Positions 1 to 9,558 are shown, counted from the first letter of the stretch. The stretch is DNA of 64,000 bases from Gemmatimonadota bacterium (GCA_002737115.1 NSHR01000011.1:1-64000); one strand, 5' to 3'. Numbers and translations are program-made. Notes: generated by a model not told the origin, from the letters alone.

Positions 1-393
1 TTCAAGCAGCGTCGCCATCAGCGTGCCCGCGATCGACTTCGCCGCATCACGCTTGAACGGCACACCATAGTGGTCCGCCAGCTCCGCCATGAGATGCAAC
101 TGCACGGCAGCGATGCCAGCCAGATCAATGCCCGGCAGAGGCAGCACGCCGGCGCCAGCCGCCCAGGGCATGTGGCGCCGAATCGACTGCATCGCCTTGG
201 CCGATCGGGGGTGGTCGGAGTCAGAAGACAACGCACTCGATGCCATACGCGATTCGGCAGCGATCCCCTCCGCAGCGGGCGGTTCCGTCGGAGCAGGTGG
301 CGACGGGTCCGCCTCGTTGATGAACGCTTCCGCATCCTTCGGCGCCGACGTCGCTGCCGGACGTGACCGCTTGACCGACCGGGTAATAGCCAT
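1..393 (-). CDS. DUF697/YcjF-like membrane-associated protein, partial (runs off left edge)
   Basis: Manual translation of minus strand from ATG at 393: MAITRSVKRSRPAATSAPKDAEAF...AKAMQSIRRHMPWAAGAGVLPLPGIDLAGIAAVQLHLMAELADHYGVPFKRDAAKSIAGTLMATLLE; the LPLPGIDLAGIAAVQLHLMAELADHYGVPF segment resembles DUF697. Absent from ORF track because it has no stop inside the window. Confidence 0.6.
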   Translation of the reverse strand, partial: MAITRSVKRSRPAATSAPKDAEAFINEADPSPPAPTEPPAAEGIAAESRMASSALSSDSDHPRSAKAMQSIRRHMPWAAGAGVLPLPGIDLAGIAAVQLHLMAELADHYGVPFKRDAAKSIAGTLMATLLE

Positions 394-401
394 GGCTGCT
401 C

Positions 402-1058
402 CTATAAGATGGGCGAGGAACTAGAAAACACCGCGTTCATGACGGCCCGAAACTCCGTGATCGCTTTCGCATTCGTCGGCCGGTACTCGATCACGCTCTG
501 GCCGCGACCAAAGGCACTTCCGAACGCGCTGCGTTGTCCGAGAGAGGGTCCCAGCATCGTCAGCCCAGGATATTCGGCGACAAGCGCCCTCGTCTCGTCA
601 TTGTCGCGACCGGTGGGTTTGGCGCGATTCAGCAACACGAGAACACGAAAGCTGTGCAGCGATTGCGCTTCGGTGATCACGTCGACCACGTCATCGAGTG
701 CCCAAAGCTCCACGGATTCCGGTGCTACCGGCAGAATCAATACGTCCGTCACCGTCAGCGCCGCGCGGAGCGCGTTGGAGTCCTTTCCACCGACGTCGAT
801 CAGAATGTCCTGATACTTGGCACGCAAGAGCGCGACCTGCTGGCGGAGCGCGCGTGCATCGTCGAGGACGATGCACGGGACGGACGGCACCAATCCCGAG
901 TCGCTGCGGACGGCGATAGCCTTACTCAGGCTCGTCTGGCGGTGATCGCCGTCAACGAGCAGCACGTCCGCACCCGAACGAATTCGCTCGATGGCGAAAT
1001 TCAGCGCGATTGTACTTTTCCCAACGCCACCTTTGGTGTGACCGAACGTGAGAATCAA
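402..1058 (-). CDS. ParA/MinD-like P-loop ATPase (orphan ParA family)
   Basis: N-terminal deviant Walker A FGHTKGGVGKSTIALNFA and VLLVDGDHRQ; TTG start. No parB partner adjacent. Confidence 0.8.
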   Translation of the reverse strand: MILTFGHTKGGVGKSTIALNFAIERIRSGADVLLVDGDHRQTSLSKAIAVRSDSGLVPSVPCIVLDDARALRQQVALLRAKYQDILIDVGGKDSNALRAALTVTDVLILPVAPESVELWALDDVVDVITEAQSLHSFRVLVLLNRAKPTGRDNDETRALVAEYPGLTMLGPSLGQRSAFGSAFGRGQSVIEYRPTNAKAITEFRAVMNAVFSSSSPIL

Positions 1059-1181
1059 CGCTGTGAGGCTAATGTGGGCGAACCGTGTTGGCGCTCAAGC
1101 CCAGATAAGGACGCAATATGTGAATGGATCGTAGCAAACACAACCATAGAGTGCGTGCCGTTCGTGCGGTCCCGCGGCGAC

Positions 1182-1823
1182 TCAACTTTCCCCGAGTCGA
1201 CTCCAGCGACGGACCGCCGGTGCCTGAAACCGCTGCAATTCGGTGAGCATCGACGACGCATCGTCGCTCACCACCAACCACTCGCGTGGGTTCCCGCGCA
1301 AGAATCCCTCGGCCTCGACATGCTCCAGCAATGCCAGCAAGGGGGCCCAATAGCCCGACACATCCAGCAGTCCGATCGGCTTCTGGTGCACGCCAAGCTG
1401 CGCCCAGGTCCACGTCTCGAAAAACTCCTCGAGCGTTCCCACCCCGCCCGGCAGCGTAATGAATGCATCCGCGAGTTGAGCGATCATCGCCTTCCGCTCA
1501 TGCATCGAGTCCACGACGCGCAGCGCCGTCAGTCCGTGATGCGCGACTTCCCGTTGCACGAGTCCATGGGGCATCACCCCGATGACTTCGCCGCCGGCAG
1601 CCAGCGCGGCGTCGGCGAGCGCCCCCATCAACCCCACCCGGCCACCACCGTAGACCACGGTGAGGCCGCGCTGGGCCAGCAGGGCGCCAAGGGCCCGCGC
1701 GCACTCCACGTATTCCGGACGCACGCCGGCGTTCGAGGCGCAGTACACGGCCACGCGCTGTATCGGCGGGACCACCGGAACGGGCAGAACGCTGGGGTCG
1801 GACTCGCGGGACGCAGTGCTCAT
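1182..1823 (-). CDS. LOG-family protein (TIGR00730-type Rossmann fold, putative nucleotide 5'-monophosphate phosphoribohydrolase)
   Basis: [10 protein letters not shown]...[22 protein letters not shown]...GEVIGVMP and [21 protein letters not shown] motifs (PGGxGTxxE). Confidence 0.9.
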   Translation of the reverse strand: MSTASRESDPSVLPVPVVPPIQRVAVYCASNAGVRPEYVECARALGALLAQRGLTVVYGGGRVGLMGALADAALAAGGEVIGVMPHGLVQREVAHHGLTALRVVDSMHERKAMIAQLADAFITLPGGVGTLEEFFETWTWAQLGVHQKPIGLLDVSGYWAPLLALLEHVEAEGFLRGNPREWLVVSDDASSMLTELQRFQAPAVRRWSRLGES

Positions 1824-1909
1824 GCCGAAAAGCTAACGCCGATTCGACGGGCACGAGGACGGCGGCGGATACTACCGGGACGCCGCCGAGAACGGCTAGC
1901 TTCGAGTCC

Positions 1910-2560
1910 ATGCCCACCTCGCCGCGCACGTTCCCCACGCTCAGCATCGTGGACCATCCATTGGTCCGTCACAAGATCACGCTCCTGCGCGACCGCGCGA
2001 CGCCCACCAAGCAGTTCAAGGAGTTGGTGGACGAAATCGCCATGCTGATGGCCTACGAGGCGACGCGCGATCTGGCGCTCGAGCCAGTGCCGGTCGATAC
2101 CCCGCTCGAGACGACATCGGGATGGTCGGTGCGCGGCAAGAAGCTCACGCTCGTCCCGATTCTCCGGGCCGGACTTGGCATGGTTGAAGGCATTCTGCGC
2201 CTCATGCCGTCGGCGCGTGTCGGGCACATCGGGCTCTATCGCGACCACGAGACGCTCGAGCCGGTGGACTACTACTTCAAGGTGCCCGGCGATGTAGGCG
2301 CGCGTGATTTTCTGCTGCTCGATCCGATGCTCGCCACCGGCGGCAGTGCCGCCGCCGCGGTCTCGTCACTGAAGCGCGCCGGAGCGACACGTATTCGCTT
2401 TCTCTGTCTCGTGGCCGCCCCGGAGGGCGTCGAGCGGCTTGCGCGCGAACATCCCGACGTGCCTATTCTGACGGCAGCACTCGACCGCGAGCTCAACGCG
2501 CACGGATACATTCTTCCCGGACTCGGCGACGCCGGCGACCGCTTATTTGGAACACGTTAA
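1910..2560 (+). CDS. upp: Uracil phosphoribosyltransferase
   Basis: [77 protein letters not shown] motif. Confidence 0.95.
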   Translation: MPTSPRTFPTLSIVDHPLVRHKITLLRDRATPTKQFKELVDEIAMLMAYEATRDLALEPVPVDTPLETTSGWSVRGKKLTLVPILRAGLGMVEGILRLMPSARVGHIGLYRDHETLEPVDYYFKVPGDVGARDFLLLDPMLATGGSAAAAVSSLKRAGATRIRFLCLVAAPEGVERLAREHPDVPILTAALDRELNAHGYILPGLGDAGDRLFGTR

Positions 2561-2715
2561 GCAGGAAGTAGGGCGTCGTCCCGCCGCGTGTCTTCGCCGA
2601 AATTCCGCGCGGCGAGCTTGTCCCGTTCCGACATCGCGGCTATCTTCTCGCCACTTGTTCGGCGATTTGCGCTTGTCGCTCACGATCGCGTCGGTCTCCT
2701 GTTCTGGGGTCGTTG

Positions 2716-3672
2716 ATGTTGATCAATCTGGTACCGGATTTTCTCGCCGTTCTTGAAGCCGACGATCGCGTCGCAGCGTATCTGGCCTATTTCGAGCGCC
2801 ACAAGGCGCTACTGACGGCCTACTGGGACAACTATGTCCTCGAGCCATCAGGTCCGCACTTCGACGAGGTCGTGCTCTCCACGATCACCGCAAATCGCGA
2901 CGACCTGTTCATGCTCCTGGCGCGCACCGATGTCGTGGCGCTAGCGCGTCGGGCGGAGGAGAAGGTCCGCACCCTGCTCGACATCGACGTCTCCTACGAT
3001 GTGGTGCTCATGGTCGGCGTGGGCGCGGCAAACGCCGGTGAACTGGTCGTCAACGGCCGTGGCGTGGCGTTCGTGTGCCTCGAGCACTTCACGGGTGTCA
3101 CCAACCCGGACACGCAGAGCCTCGGGCTCGATCCCGAACTGATTCCGCTCTGGCTCGCGCACGAAATCACGCACGTCGTGCGCTATACGTCACCGTCCAG
3201 CCGCAGCGACATGCGCGGGTTCGTGGAAGACGCCGACGGGTACTACTCGTACTGGGAAACGGGCCGCCAGGCCTCGCTACGCGAGCTGCTGGTGAACGAG
3301 GGCCTGGCCGTGCACGTCTCGCGCGCCGTCAGCCCCGGACATGCCGCGTGGGAATATTTCGGGTTCGCCCGCAAGCAGTACGCCCGGATACGCGAACTCG
3401 AGCCCGTACTGCACAACGCCCTCAACACCGACGGCGACCGCGCGGGCTTGGGCCTGCGCCTGCGCTACCTCTCCGGCGGGATGAGCGACGAAGCCCGCAC
3501 GGTCGAGCGCACGGTGCTCCCCGAGCGCTCCGGCTACTTCCTGGGCGCGCGCATGGTCGACAACGCCATCGCCGCCCGCGGCTACGCCTGGGCCACCCGC
3601 GCCAGCGTCCACGAACTCGCCGCCGTGAACGAGCCGATCATGGAACGGCCAAGGCTTACGATCGTCGGCTGA
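2716..3672 (+). CDS. Putative zinc metalloprotease-like protein with HEITH (HExxH) motif
   Basis: ORF translation contains PLWLAHEITHVVRYT and downstream LLVNEGLAVHVSRAV; gluzincin-like pattern HExxH...NEGLA. Confidence 0.65.
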   Translation: MLINLVPDFLAVLEADDRVAAYLAYFERHKALLTAYWDNYVLEPSGPHFDEVVLSTITANRDDLFMLLARTDVVALARRAEEKVRTLLDIDVSYDVVLMVGVGAANAGELVVNGRGVAFVCLEHFTGVTNPDTQSLGLDPELIPLWLAHEITHVVRYTSPSSRSDMRGFVEDADGYYSYWETGRQASLRELLVNEGLAVHVSRAVSPGHAAWEYFGFARKQYARIRELEPVLHNALNTDGDRAGLGLRLRYLSGGMSDEARTVERTVLPERSGYFLGARMVDNAIAARGYAWATRASVHELAAVNEPIMERPRLTIVG

Positions 3673-3690
3673 TGCTGGTGGTGTCCTGAC

Positions 3691-3736
3691 GGAAAAATCC
3701 ACAGAGTTCTGGCTGTTGCTGTTGTTTAGTGTTGCG
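3691..3736. repeat. Half-element C related to elements A/B
   Basis: TCCACAGAGTTCTGGCTGTTGCTGTTGTTTAGTGTTGCG; reverse complement CACTAAACAACAGCAACAGCCAGAACTCTGTGGA matches the head of elements A and B. Confidence 0.75.
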
Positions 3737-3758
3737 TGTCGCCGCGGCACCCCGCGTC

Positions 3759-5138
3759 CTACTTCCCGATGCAGAACTCGCGGAACACCCGATCCAGCAC
3801 ATCCTCGGTATCCACAACACCGATAAGATCCGACAGCGACTCACGCGCCGCGTAGAGATGCACAGCCGCCACCGGCGCCGGTAGCGCCCCGCTCTCCCAC
3901 GCGAGCAGGAATTCGGCCAGTTCATCGTGCGCCGTAGCCAGTCCGGCGCGATGCCGTTCACGCGTTACCAGCACGGCATCACCAGTGGGTAGCCCCACCG
4001 CACTCGCCGCCGCCGCTCGGTCAATCACCTCGAGCAACCTCCGAATCCCCTGCCCCGTCTCGGCGCTCACACCGATCGCAGTCCCGGTAGTGTCCACCAC
4101 GCCCAGATCCACCTTCGTGTGCACAGGAATCACGATACCGTCGGTGCGCGAAGCAATCACCGACGTCGTCGCTTCGATGTCCGTCGCACACGCCCCGCAC
4201 GCCAGCACCACCTGGGCCTGACCCAAATAGCGCGTGCTGACTTCGATACCAAGTCGCTCGATTTCGTCGGCGGTGTCGCGGAGGCCGGCGGTATCCACGA
4301 AGCGCAGCGGCAATGGCGCGCGATCGAGCACCGATTCGATGGCATCGCGGGTCGTGCCGGCGATCGGCGTCACCAGCGCACGTGACTCACCCAACAGCGC
4401 GTTGAATAACGACGACTTGCCGGCATTGGGCGGGCCGGCAATCACCACCAGCACGCCATCGCGAAGCACAGCGGCCTGCGGGGCGGTGTGCATCAGCGCG
4501 CGCAGCGCGTCGCGCAGCGACGCGGCCGCATTTTTTATCCGGGCCGGAGCGATCGGCCCATCGTCTTCCTCGGGGAAGTCGATGTCGTAAGCAATCAGCG
4601 CTTCGAGGTGAATGACGTCGTCGCGCAACGCGAGCAGACGCCGAGAGAGCCCGCCATCCAGCTGCGACAGGGCTTGACGATGCATGGCCGTGGTGCGCGC
4701 GTCGATCAGATCGGCCACCGCTTCGGCCTGCACCAGATCCATGCGGCCATTCAGCACCGCGCGCCGCGTGAATTCACCCGGCGTGGCCGGTCGCGCGCCC
4801 GCGGCCACGCAGGCGGCCAACACAAGCGCCGGCACCACGTGACCGCCATGCGTGGCAATCTCCACCACCTCGTCGCCCGTATACGAACGCGGCGCGGCGA
4901 ACCAGGTGATCAGCGCGTCGTCGAGCGGCTCACCGTTGGGATGTCGGAGCGCCACGCGGGTCGCGCGGCGCGGCTGCAGCCCGGACGCGCCAAGGGCGCG
5001 CGCGATATCGATCGCGCGCGCCCCCGATAGCCGGATCACAGCAATCGCCCCGCGTCCAGCGGCCGTGGCAAGGGCAACGATCGTGTCGTCGCCACCAGGC
5101 AGCTGGCGGGCCGTCACCACGTCGTTATCCCCGCACAA
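3759..5138 (-). CDS. mnmE: tRNA uridine-5-carboxymethylaminomethyl(34) synthesis GTPase MnmE
   Basis: TIVALATAAGRGAIAVIRLSG; GPPNAGKSSLFNALLG; C-terminal CIGK. Confidence 0.95.
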   Translation of the reverse strand: MCGDNDVVTARQLPGGDDTIVALATAAGRGAIAVIRLSGARAIDIARALGASGLQPRRATRVALRHPNGEPLDDALITWFAAPRSYTGDEVVEIATHGGHVVPALVLAACVAAGARPATPGEFTRRAVLNGRMDLVQAEAVADLIDARTTAMHRQALSQLDGGLSRRLLALRDDVIHLEALIAYDIDFPEEDDGPIAPARIKNAAASLRDALRALMHTAPQAAVLRDGVLVVIAGPPNAGKSSLFNALLGESRALVTPIAGTTRDAIESVLDRAPLPLRFVDTAGLRDTADEIERLGIEVSTRYLGQAQVVLACGACATDIEATTSVIASRTDGIVIPVHTKVDLGVVDTTGTAIGVSAETGQGIRRLLEVIDRAAAASAVGLPTGDAVLVTRERHRAGLATAHDELAEFLLAWESGALPAPVAAVHLYAARESLSDLIGVVDTEDVLDRVFREFCIGK

Positions 5139-6816
5139 CCGGTGGTTGCACCTTCGTGCGCTCCCTCGAGATCAGCCACTGCTGCGGCAACGACGCGAGA
5201 TTCTGCACGAAGTAATAGAGGTTGAGACCCGAAGCCATGTTGAAGAAAATCACCATCATCATGGCGGGCATCAAGTACATCATCATCTTCTGCTGCTCGT
5301 TCGCCTTCATGCCGCGCATACCGATGTACGACAAGCCCATCGCCGTGATCGCCACGAGCACCGGCAGCACGTAGAGCGGATCCTTGAGCGAGATATCGGG
5401 GAACCACAGGAACGACACGCCGCGGAACTCGATCGTGTTCTGAAACACAAAGAAGAGCGCAAAGAATACCGGCAACGGAATCAGCATCGGCACACAGCCC
5501 GACAAAGAGCTGAATGGCGACATGCCGTGCTCCTTGTACACGCGCATCATTTCGGCCTGCAGCTTGGTCGGATCGCCCTTGTACTTGGTTTGGATTTCGG
5601 CCAGGTACGGCTGAATGCGCTGCATCTGCATTGAGCTGCGCATGGCCTTCTGATTCAACGGCCACAGAATGAGACGTACCGCCACGCCGAATACCACCAG
5701 AATCCAGCCATACGAAAGCCCGAGCGTCGACTTCATCCAGAGCAGTAGACGAATCACCATCGTGGCGAACGGCTGCACCACACCCTGCAACCAGCCGCCA
5801 TACGGGTTCGATGTCTCGAACGAACGCCCGATTGCCTCGAGCCGCTCGTACTCCTGCGGACCGGCGTACACTTCGAACGCCACGGCACCGCTCTTGAGCG
5901 AGGCGACGATCGTGGCTTCACTGCGTGTGGCCGCCTTCGCCACCCGCACACCGCCCGTAAAGTTCACCTCGGCAAAACCGGGCACGCCCTGCGGAGCGAG
6001 CACGCCCATCAGGAAGTACTTGTTCTTGGCCACGGCCCAGTTGATCGGGCCCACTTCGATGCGTCGCTCGCCGGGATCGAGCGACGCGAAGGTGACCCCT
6101 TTGGCATTCTGCTGATCGGGCTTGAAGGCGTACGCGAGGTGCGACTGATCTTCGGTGGTGTCCGATTCCGACGAGCGGAAGCCGGGCGGCATGTCGATCA
6201 GCAAGAAGCTGTTCTCGGGCGCGCCCTGCACCGTCGCCGACACATTCACGCGGTAGCTATCGGGCAGGAACGAGTACGCGATCGTGATGGCGCGGGCACC
6301 GACGGTGGCGTCATAGCGCACCATGGCGCGGCCGTTCTCTTCGGTGCGCGTGCTGGTGAAGGTCTGCGCATTCAGCGCGACCGTATCGCCGGGAGACACG
6401 AGACGGAAGCTGAGCAACCGGTCGCCCGTCTTGGCGAGCTCCACCGGGCCGCCTTTGGTGCGCCCCTTGTTGGAGAGCGCGAGGTACTGCGGCATCTCCA
6501 CGCCGATCAGCGCGGCGCCCCGGTTCGTGGTGCGGAAGATGGCCTGCGTGGTGGTGACCACAGCGGTATCGACTGGCATCACGACGGGCTGAGACGCCGC
6601 GATGACGGAGTCGGGCAGGGCGCTCACGCCGGACGCCGTGGTCGCGGCGGCGGCCGTGGCAGCCGCGGACGCCGTGTCGACGGGAGTGCTGCTAGTGGAG
6701 TCTGTTACCGCGGTCTTGCTTCCGGGCGCCGGCACAGGCGACGGGAAGAGAATCGGCGTCAGAATCAGGACCGCCGCCATCAGGACGACGGCGAGGGCGA
6801 TGCGACGTGGTTCCAT
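5125..6816 (-). CDS. yidC: Membrane protein insertase YidC
   Basis: Likely start ATG at 6816 (MEPRRIALAVVLMAAVLILTPILFPS); C-terminal LPVFFALFFVFQNTIEFRGVSFLWFPDISLKDPLYVLPVL typical of YidC. Track ORF 5125..7017 is an over-extension. Confidence 0.95.
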   Translation of the reverse strand: MEPRRIALAVVLMAAVLILTPILFPSPVPAPGSKTAVTDSTSSTPVDTASAAATAAAATTASGVSALPDSVIAASQPVVMPVDTAVVTTTQAIFRTTNRGAALIGVEMPQYLALSNKGRTKGGPVELAKTGDRLLSFRLVSPGDTVALNAQTFTSTRTEENGRAMVRYDATVGARAITIAYSFLPDSYRVNVSATVQGAPENSFLLIDMPPGFRSSESDTTEDQSHLAYAFKPDQQNAKGVTFASLDPGERRIEVGPINWAVAKNKYFLMGVLAPQGVPGFAEVNFTGGVRVAKAATRSEATIVASLKSGAVAFEVYAGPQEYERLEAIGRSFETSNPYGGWLQGVVQPFATMVIRLLLWMKSTLGLSYGWILVVFGVAVRLILWPLNQKAMRSSMQMQRIQPYLAEIQTKYKGDPTKLQAEMMRVYKEHGMSPFSSLSGCVPMLIPLPVFFALFFVFQNTIEFRGVSFLWFPDISLKDPLYVLPVLVAITAMGLSYIGMRGMKANEQQKMMMYLMPAMMMVIFFNMASGLNLYYFVQNLASLPQQWLISRERTKVQPPVVRG

Positions 6817-6835
6817 GGTCTGTATAGGGGAGCGC

Positions 6836-7030
6836 TCAGGGCACCGGATCAAATCCGCCGGGCCGGAACGGATGACAGCGCCCGATTCGACGCAAAGCCA
6901 TCCATCCTCCGCGTAGCGCACCGTGACGCTCCAGCGCCTCGAGCGCGTACGCAGAACACGACGGATAATAGCGGCAGGCGCCCCCGAAGATGGGCGATAG
7001 CGTGAGTTGGTACCCACGCACTACCAGCAT
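6836..7030 (-). CDS. yidD: Membrane protein insertion efficiency factor YidD
   Basis: [67 protein letters not shown] at 7030 inside track ORF 6836..7204. Confidence 0.92.
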   Translation of the reverse strand: MLVVRGYQLTLSPIFGGACRYYPSCSAYALEALERHGALRGGWMALRRIGRCHPFRPGGFDPVP

Positions 7031-7064
7031 GAACAGCTTCGCGATCACAGCGAACGAGTTGGAG

Positions 7065-7418
7065 TTACCGGGCGATGCGACGCACAGCCTGCAACACTTC
7101 GGCGCGCAGTGTCTCGAAGTTTCTGGCGTACGCCACCGGAAGCACCTTGAACACGAGGTCCACCGGCGCCAACCCAGGGAGTACCTCAAGACGGATGAGC
7201 TCACGGAGCCGGCGTTTCAGGCGGTTCCGCGCGACACCCGACTGCTTGTACTTGGGTACCACAAAGCCCACGCGGGGAACGTCAAGAAGGGAAGACAGAG
7301 TGCGCACATCCAATGAGGCGGTGCGCACTCGCTTCCCTTCGTGTCGAACTCGCTCGAGATCAGACCCGCGCGTTAAACGTTGCGCGCGCGGGAACGACCG
7401 GGAATCAGGCGCCGGTAT
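7065..7418 (-). CDS. rnpA: Ribonuclease P protein component; start codon uncertain (track start GTG 7328 truncates conserved N-terminus; possible non-canonical ATA at 7418)
   Basis: [24 protein letters not shown] is the RnpA RNR motif region. Reading the frame upstream of GTG 7328 gives [27 protein letters not shown], the conserved RnpA N-terminus, with no ATG/GTG/TTG before an in-frame TGA. Confidence 0.85.
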   Translation of the reverse strand: MPAPDSRSFPRAQRLTRGSDLERVRHEGKRVRTASLDVRTLSSLLDVPRVGFVVPKYKQSGVARNRLKRRLRELIRLEVLPGLAPVDLVFKVLPVAYARNFETLRAEVLQAVRRIAR

Positions 7419-7569
7419 ACTTCGTCGGGATCTGGACCGTCAACACCTTGCGGCCCTTGCGGCGGCGACGGGCGAGTACCTCGCGGCCCCACTTCGTCTC
7501 CATGCGGGCACGGAAACCGTGCTTGCGGACTCGCTTGGTATTACGCGGATTGTATGTGGGCTTGCCCAT
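7405..7569 (-). CDS. rpmH: 50S ribosomal protein L34
   Basis: [45 protein letters not shown]; start ATG at 7569 within longer track ORF. Confidence 0.96.
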   Translation of the reverse strand: MGKPTYNPRNTKRVRKHGFRARMETKWGREVLARRRRKGRKVLTVQIPTKYTGA

Positions 7570-7827
7570 AGTAGTGCTCGAGGTAACGCGGGATAAATCG
7601 CGGCGGGTCGACTTGAATTTCTCAGCACTCGCACCACCCACGCGACCTGACAGCCGCGGCGTGGTAGAGCCCTGACCTAGCCTTTCAAGTTACTCGCGCG
7701 AGTGGTGTGAGGTCAACCCCGCCAAGTACACCCGTGACAACGATTTGCCCTCGTCCAAACAACCCGAATATCGACTTGCTTGCGCTCACGAATGTGAGGC
7801 TGGTGTCACGTCGCTGACGCGATTGAC

Positions 7828-7836
7828 TTATCCACA
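7828..7836 (+). promoter_or_regulatory. Perfect DnaA box TTATCCACA in rpmH-dnaA intergenic region
   Basis: Exact match gacTTATCCACAaac between divergent rpmH and dnaA. Confidence 0.85.
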
Positions 7837-7909
7837 AACACGCGTAATCTTCGCCCCCCCGCCTGATTCTCGCCCGTGGCCGGGGCCGCCAGAACCCCCT
7901 CCCCCCGTC

Positions 7910-9328
7910 ATGTCCCTTACGCCTGCCGAAACCTGGGATCGCCTGCGCCAACGCGCGCGCCAGGTCCTCCCAGAGCAGACGTATCGCACCTGGCTCGAGC
8001 CCACCGATGCCCTCGGTGTGGAAGGCGACACCCTGTTCATTGGTGCACCAGACCAGTTTTCCGTAGACTGGAACGAATCCAAGCACGCAGATCTGCTGAC
8101 CGGCTTCGCCGCTGTCGCCCTCGGGCACCCCATGAAGGTGCGCTTCAAGGTGGCCGAAGAACGCATGGGTCGCGTGCAGATGGACATGTTCGTGCAGCCG
8201 CCGCCAACCCCTGTGGTGGCGCCACGAACAGCACACCAACAACGCCTGTCAGCCCCACTGAACCCTCGGTATACGTTCGACCAGTTCGTCATCGGGAAAT
8301 CGAACGACGTCGCCGCCGCCGCCGCCCAGGCCGCGGCCCAAGCGCCAGGCAAAGTCTACAATCCGCTCTTTATCTACGGCGAAACCGGCCTCGGCAAGAC
8401 GCACCTCATGCAGGGCATCGCCCACGAGCTGCTCACGCGCACCCCCACGCTGCGCCTCGCCTTCGTCGGGACCGAGCAGTTCACCAATGAGTTCATCAAC
8501 GCCATTCAGACCGGACAGATGGGCGATTTCCGGCGCCGCTTCCGGGAAATCGACCTGCTGCTGGTCGACGACGTCCAGTTTCTGAAGGGGAAGGAATCCA
8601 CCCAAGAGGAATTCTTCCACACCTTCAATGCCATCTATGAGGCCGGTCGGCAGATCGTCCTCACCTCCGATCGGCCACCCAAGGACATCCCCGGACTCGA
8701 GGCCCGCCTCGTCTCCCGCTTCGAATGGGGCATGGTCGCCAATGTCGACTCCCCCGATCTGGAGCACCGGATCGCGATCCTCCGCAAGAAGGCGAGCCTC
8801 GACCACCTCGAGCTCACCATCCCCGACGAGGTCATCGAGTTCATCGCCCAGCACGTGAAGTCGTCGGTGCGTGAGCTGGAAGGCTCCATCATCAAGCTCC
8901 TGGCGTACGCATCCCTCAAGCACCGAGAGATCTCCATCGAGCTGGCCCGCGAAGCGCTTCGTGACAAGCTTAAAAGTGCGACGCTCTCGGATTTCCCCGA
9001 TATCCCACCCACCACGATTACCGTGGCCACGATTCAGCAGGTGGTCTCGCGGGAATGGGGCGTTACTCCAGACGGACTCCGCTCGAAAACCCGGACCAAG
9101 CAGCTCACGACTCCACGCCAGATCGCGATGTACCTGTGTCGGGAGTTGTTAGCACTTCAGCTGGTCGAAATTGGCAACGCCTTCGGCGGACGCGATCACT
9201 CCACCGTGATCCATTCGCTCGATCGGGTGGCCGAGGACATGGGCAAAGAGCCCGGTTTTGCCGACCGGGTGCTGAAGGTTCGAGGCATGTTGGAAACGCT
9301 CAGATCCACCGGACAACTCGGCACCTAA
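7910..9328 (+). CDS. dnaA: Chromosomal replication initiator protein DnaA
   Basis: Start MSLTPAETWDRLRQRARQVLPEQTYRTWLEP; NPRYTFDQFVIGKSN; GETGLGKTHLMQGIAHE; C-terminal GRDHSTVIHSLDRV DnaA signature. Confidence 0.97.
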   Translation: MSLTPAETWDRLRQRARQVLPEQTYRTWLEPTDALGVEGDTLFIGAPDQFSVDWNESKHADLLTGFAAVALGHPMKVRFKVAEERMGRVQMDMFVQPPPTPVVAPRTAHQQRLSAPLNPRYTFDQFVIGKSNDVAAAAAQAAAQAPGKVYNPLFIYGETGLGKTHLMQGIAHELLTRTPTLRLAFVGTEQFTNEFINAIQTGQMGDFRRRFREIDLLLVDDVQFLKGKESTQEEFFHTFNAIYEAGRQIVLTSDRPPKDIPGLEARLVSRFEWGMVANVDSPDLEHRIAILRKKASLDHLELTIPDEVIEFIAQHVKSSVRELEGSIIKLLAYASLKHREISIELAREALRDKLKSATLSDFPDIPPTTITVATIQQVVSREWGVTPDGLRSKTRTKQLTTPRQIAMYLCRELLALQLVEIGNAFGGRDHSTVIHSLDRVAEDMGKEPGFADRVLKVRGMLETLRSTGQLGT

Positions 9329-9474
9329 GTCCCCAGTCGTCCACATCGCCGCGCATCTTTCCCACCATTCTCGGACCCGGATGTGCAGGAATGCGGAGAA
9401 AAAGCACTCCTCGACATGGAATGCACATGACTCGGCATGGCGGAAGTGCTTTCGCACATGTAGCTTGCGACGTT

Positions 9475-9536
9475 TGTAGACAAGCCCACACGTCCTGCTA
9501 CTACTACCAGTTTTATCGCTAAACCTCTTTTTAACA
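9475..9536 (+). promoter_or_regulatory. Candidate origin unwinding element: degenerate DnaA box, DnaA-trio-like CTACTACTAC (9498-9507) and AT-rich tract
   Basis: Sequence TGTAGACAA-GCCCACACGTCCTG-CTACTACTAC-CAGTTTTATCGCTAAACCTCTTTTTAAC between dnaA stop and dnaN start. Confidence 0.5.
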
Positions 9537-9558
9537 GCAGTCCTTCCACACAACGGGC

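Noticed and set aside
534-2048. 504-aa plus-strand ORF across ParA and LOG genes
   Set aside because: Antisense to two recognisable genes, low-complexity Arg/His-rich translation typical of spurious ORFs in high-GC DNA.
3277-3750. 157-aa minus ORF (MPRRHATLNNSNSQNS...)
   Set aside because: Antisense of the metalloprotease gene extended through repeat element C.
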